64,000 nucleotides of DNA from Bdellovibrionales bacterium RIFCSPHIGHO2_01_FULL_40_29 (GTDB lineage: Bacteria; Bdellovibrionota; Bdellovibrionia; Bdellovibrionales; Bdellovibrionaceae), in NCBI GenBank assembly GCA_001771815.1, contig MEPU01000006.1:1-64000 (forward strand). The letters run 5' to 3'. Below, in pieces: positions 61,456 through 64,000 of this stretch. The translations under genes and the position numbers were made by a program. Numbering within the stretch: position 1 is the stretch's first letter; each line of letters opens with the position of its first letter. The notes below the pieces were generated by a model. It saw only the letters and a program-made list of their open reading frames with translations, was not told the origin of the DNA and made no database searches.

Positions 61456-62175
61456 CTACTTCAACAGAGCTTCAAGCTTTTGCAAATCTTCTGGTGTATC
61501 AACACCATATGTCGGTTTTGACACAGATATCACTTTGATCCTGGCGCCTAAATACAGAGCTCGAAGCTGCTCTAGACTTTCAAATTTTTCGATTTGAGTT
61601 TGCGGTGTTGTGCAAAAAGTTTGTAAAAACTTCCTAGAATAGCCGTAAAGCCCAATATGCTTTTGAACTATCCCCGGAACAAAGCCTTCCCTTGAAAAGG
61701 GAATTGGAAATCGACTGAAATAAATTGCCTCATCATTTTGATTTGTGATTACTTTTACAGCATTCATATTGTTCAAATCTTCGGCTTCAAATGGATGTGC
61801 CAACGTAACCATCTCTAAACTTTGGTTTTCAACAAATGCTTTTGCCAAGGGATCAATATAATCTTTGTTTACAAGAGGTTCATCCCCCTGAATATTGATC
61901 ACATAATCGAAATCCAAGTGACGAGTTGCCTCACAAATCCGATCTGTTCCTGTAACACAATCGGTACTGGTCATGATTGCAGAAGCTCCAATAGACTGGC
62001 AAAAATCAAAAATTCTTTGATCATCTGTTGCCACATGGATTTCAGATAAAAGTAAACTGGTTCTAGCGCCCTCGACCACCCATTGTAAAATTTTTTTTCC
62101 CCGAAGCTCAGCCAACGGTTTCCCAGGAAATCGAGTCGACGCAAATCGCGCAGGAATTATACCAATTATCTTCAT
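61456..62175 (-). CDS. kdsB: CMP-Kdo synthetase (3-deoxy-manno-octulosonate cytidylyltransferase)
   Basis: 239 residues. IIPARFASTRFPGKPLAELRGKKILQWV, the catalytic ATDDQRIFD, and INIQGDEPLV. Activates Kdo with CTP. Overlaps engB by 4 nt. Confidence 0.97.
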   Translation of the reverse strand: MKIIGIIPARFASTRFPGKPLAELRGKKILQWVVEGARTSLLLSEIHVATDDQRIFDFCQSIGASAIMTSTDCVTGTDRICEATRHLDFDYVINIQGDEPLVNKDYIDPLAKAFVENQSLEMVTLAHPFEAEDLNNMNAVKVITNQNDEAIYFSRFPIPFSREGFVPGIVQKHIGLYGYSRKFLQTFCTTPQTQIEKFESLEQLRALYLGARIKVISVSKPTYGVDTPEDLQKLEALLK

Positions 62176-62747
62176 TGAGGCTTAATCCAGGCTTTAAACA
62201 TAAACTCCTCAACTTCATCACAACCTTTTCTTGTTTGTGATGAAACAGGGAAAACTTCTTCTAGACGAGATTGCTTTTTAATACGAGCCACTGCTTTTTG
62301 AATATCCTGTTTTGAAAATTTATCTGCTTTTGTCAAAACAACAGCGACAGGAATATCGTGAGTCATTACAAACTGTGTGATGGACTCTTCATCCATGGCC
62401 CAATCACGAGCCATATCCATTAATAGCACAAGCCCAGCTAACTGCGGTCGTTGTTTCAAATAGTTCTCAATCATCTTACGCCATAATTTTATCTCATCCC
62501 CTCCACGAGATGCGAATCCGTACCCTGGCATATCCACTAAGCAATAACTCTCATTCATGTTAAAAAAATTAAGAAGCCGTGTCTTGCCTGGAGTCTGACT
62601 GACCTTTGCAACCTTGCCCCCCGCCCATGTGTTTATCAATGATGACTTTCCAGCATTCGACCTGCCCGCGATGGCAATTTCTTTTAACTTGTGAACAGGA
62701 AAATCCGAGAATTTAACGGCACTTTTTATAAATGTAACTTTAGGCAT
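62172..62747 (-). CDS. engB: Ribosome biogenesis GTPase EngB (YsxC/YihA)
   Basis: 191 residues. G1 AGRSNAGKSSLIN, G2 with PGKTRLLNFF, G3 DMPGYGFAS, G4 TKAD and the family's KWKKMIENYL-like WRKMIENYL. Acts in large-subunit assembly. Upstream of it lies the 160-nt divergent region before the activator gene, in which I see no clear promoter. Confidence 0.97.
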   Translation of the reverse strand: MPKVTFIKSAVKFSDFPVHKLKEIAIAGRSNAGKSSLINTWAGGKVAKVSQTPGKTRLLNFFNMNESYCLVDMPGYGFASRGGDEIKLWRKMIENYLKQRPQLAGLVLLMDMARDWAMDEESITQFVMTHDIPVAVVLTKADKFSKQDIQKAVARIKKQSRLEEVFPVSSQTRKGCDEVEEFMFKAWIKPQ

Positions 62748-62907
62748 GAAAAAATTGTAATCCTTTTTCTGAAAATTCTCAATTCTTAGATCACAAAGCT
62801 ATTTTAAGAAAATTAAGCACCAAATCGATTATAAGTCACCGCCGCCGCTCCGAAAGAGTGTCCGATTCTTGAATTAGTGATCCGGCAACACAAACAAGGA
62901 GCATTCA

Positions 62908-64000
62908 ATGGCGCAATTTCAAATCGAACTTATGGATGGCAGCGAACAAAAATGGGAAATCTCAGACTACATAAATATTGGAAAAGATAATACTTGTGGA
63001 GTTCAAATATTTGATCCCCATGCCAATGACCGACATGCTCGCTTAGAAAATCGCGATGGTGTTATTCTTCTTAAAGACCTCCGTTCGACAAGTGGAACTT
63101 TCGTCAATGGAGCCCAAATTCTAGAAGCTATTCTCAAAGATGGCGATCTTATTTCTATTGGACAATCTGATTTTGTGATTCATGATTCCAAAATTGTAAA
63201 AAAAGATTTTTCACTCACAAGCAAGTGCGATCACTGGAATCAGCAACTCGAAACACTCAACTCGGTTGGTCAATCAAAATATCCCGTGCTGCTTCTAGGC
63301 CCCTCGGGAACAGGAAAAGATGTCATTGCTCATGCTTTACATGATGTCAGTCCATTTTCCGAAGCCCCTTTTGTAAGTGTTAACTGTTCTGCTTTAACAG
63401 AAACTCTTGTTGAAAGCGAATTGTTTGGACATATCAAAGGAAGCTTCACTGGCGCCATTGCTGATCGCAAAGGTGCCTTTGAATCGGCTCGTGGCGGAAC
63501 ACTTTTTTTGGATGAAATCGGAGATTTAACTTATGGCCTGCAAGCCAAACTACTTCGCGCTCTTGAAAATAACGAAATTCGTCCTGTTGGAAGTGATCGT
63601 TCTGTAAAAACTGATGTTCGTATTATTGCAGCAACACATCAAAACCTTTACCATAAAATTCGCGAAGGAAGCTTTCGCTCGGACTTATTTTATCGTTTGA
63701 ATGTTATCACTGTCGAGACTCCTGCTTTAAAAGAACGACTTGAAGACTTTGATGAACTGCTTTACTCATTTGCTCGGCAAATGAAAGTTCGCTTCTCTTT
63801 CAATGCAATACAGGCTTTAAAAAAACATGATTGGCCAGGAAATATTCGTGAGTTACGCAATGTTGTCGCCAGAGCTTCGGCACTCTTTCCTAAAAAGTAT
63901 ATTGAAGAAAATCATATTGATATTCTACTCAACAAAAAAGAACGTCTTGCGCATCTACCAACTGGAGTTAACTACGCGTCGACTACTGATGCAAATCAGA
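62908..64000 (+). CDS. Sigma-54-dependent activator with N-terminal FHA domain (partial)
   Basis: At least 364 residues; the gene continues beyond the window. The ATG follows AAGGAG. FHA domain (1-95: IGKDNTCGVQIFDPHANDRHARLE, DLRSTSGTFVNG) replaces the usual receiver. The AAA+ core has Walker A GPSGTGKD (131-138), the sigma-54 contact loop GSFTGA (178-183, a conservative variant of GAFTGA), Walker B GTLFLDEIGD, and RLNV/LRNVV later. A phospho-threonine kinase rather than a histidine kinase would signal to it. Divergent from engB. Confidence 0.92.
   Translation, partial: MAQFQIELMDGSEQKWEISDYINIGKDNTCGVQIFDPHANDRHARLENRDGVILLKDLRSTSGTFVNGAQILEAILKDGDLISIGQSDFVIHDSKIVKKDFSLTSKCDHWNQQLETLNSVGQSKYPVLLLGPSGTGKDVIAHALHDVSPFSEAPFVSVNCSALTETLVESELFGHIKGSFTGAIADRKGAFESARGGTLFLDEIGDLTYGLQAKLLRALENNEIRPVGSDRSVKTDVRIIAATHQNLYHKIREGSFRSDLFYRLNVITVETPALKERLEDFDELLYSFARQMKVRFSFNAIQALKKHDWPGNIRELRNVVARASALFPKKYIEENHIDILLNKKERLAHLPTGVNYASTTDANQ

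Overview
The window looks like chromosome of a Bdellovibrio-type bacterium (Bdellovibrionota). The reasons are gene content and order: a Glt/Agl-type envelope machine with FHA, TolQ and TolR parts, a pilMNOPQ cluster with pilD, Kdo and LPS-export genes beside rpoN, PilZ and FHA modules, and one rRNA operon whose 16S reads as a Gram-negative of this kind. The name of the organism is an inference; I ran no database comparison.

Layout. (1) 100-6322, minus strand: tRNA-Pro with its own promoter, then a response regulator with a cyclase-like output, a 7TM histidine kinase and a PilZ-fused PLP acyltransferase (alpha-oxoamine synthase) in one tight operon. Upstream of these lie a compact LanM-type dehydratase and, 2 nt before it, a 22-codon gene that looks like its precursor peptide. 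(2) 6385-10457, plus strand: overlapping divergent promoters, then an MFS-like exporter, a membrane-anchored peptide-binding protein and a second histidine kinase. (3) 10458-15445: a decayed stretch, then (minus) two peptide-binding-protein homologues without signal peptides, a 35-residue membrane peptide between them, and a radical-SAM-like protein that has lost its CxxxCxxC motif but keeps a SPASM-like Cys-rich segment and a GNAT-like C-terminus. Regions 1-3 appear more A+T-rich than the rest and form an accessory block; together they look like an undescribed RiPP-type peptide synthesis, export and sensing locus.

(4) 15538-17539: a FliG-like protein and a vWA lipoprotein. (5) 17647-22932, minus: rRNA operon (16S, tRNA-Ile, 23S, 5S) with processing stems, a terminator, and tRNA-Ala displaced to the 5' side of the 16S. 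(6) 22999-31279: small genes, then type IV pilus assembly genes pilQ, P, O, N, M (minus) behind a good promoter, pilD, and an ABC transporter pair. (7) 31327-42476, minus: one long operon metK-lepA-lepB x3-pyrB-carA-orf-carB with a recognisable promoter. (8) 42486-62747, minus: hpf, apt, rpoN, lptB, an LptC/LptA fusion, then TolR, TolR, TolQ, FHA-TonB, TPR and beta-barrel proteins in the order of the Myxococcus glt cluster, then kdsC, kdsD, pyrG, kdsB and engB. (9) 62908-64000, plus: an FHA-containing sigma-54 activator that runs off the window.

The housekeeping parts are ordinary. The main novelty is the 22-residue peptide with the minimal LanM dehydratase and the signalling, sensing and degenerate modifying genes around it.
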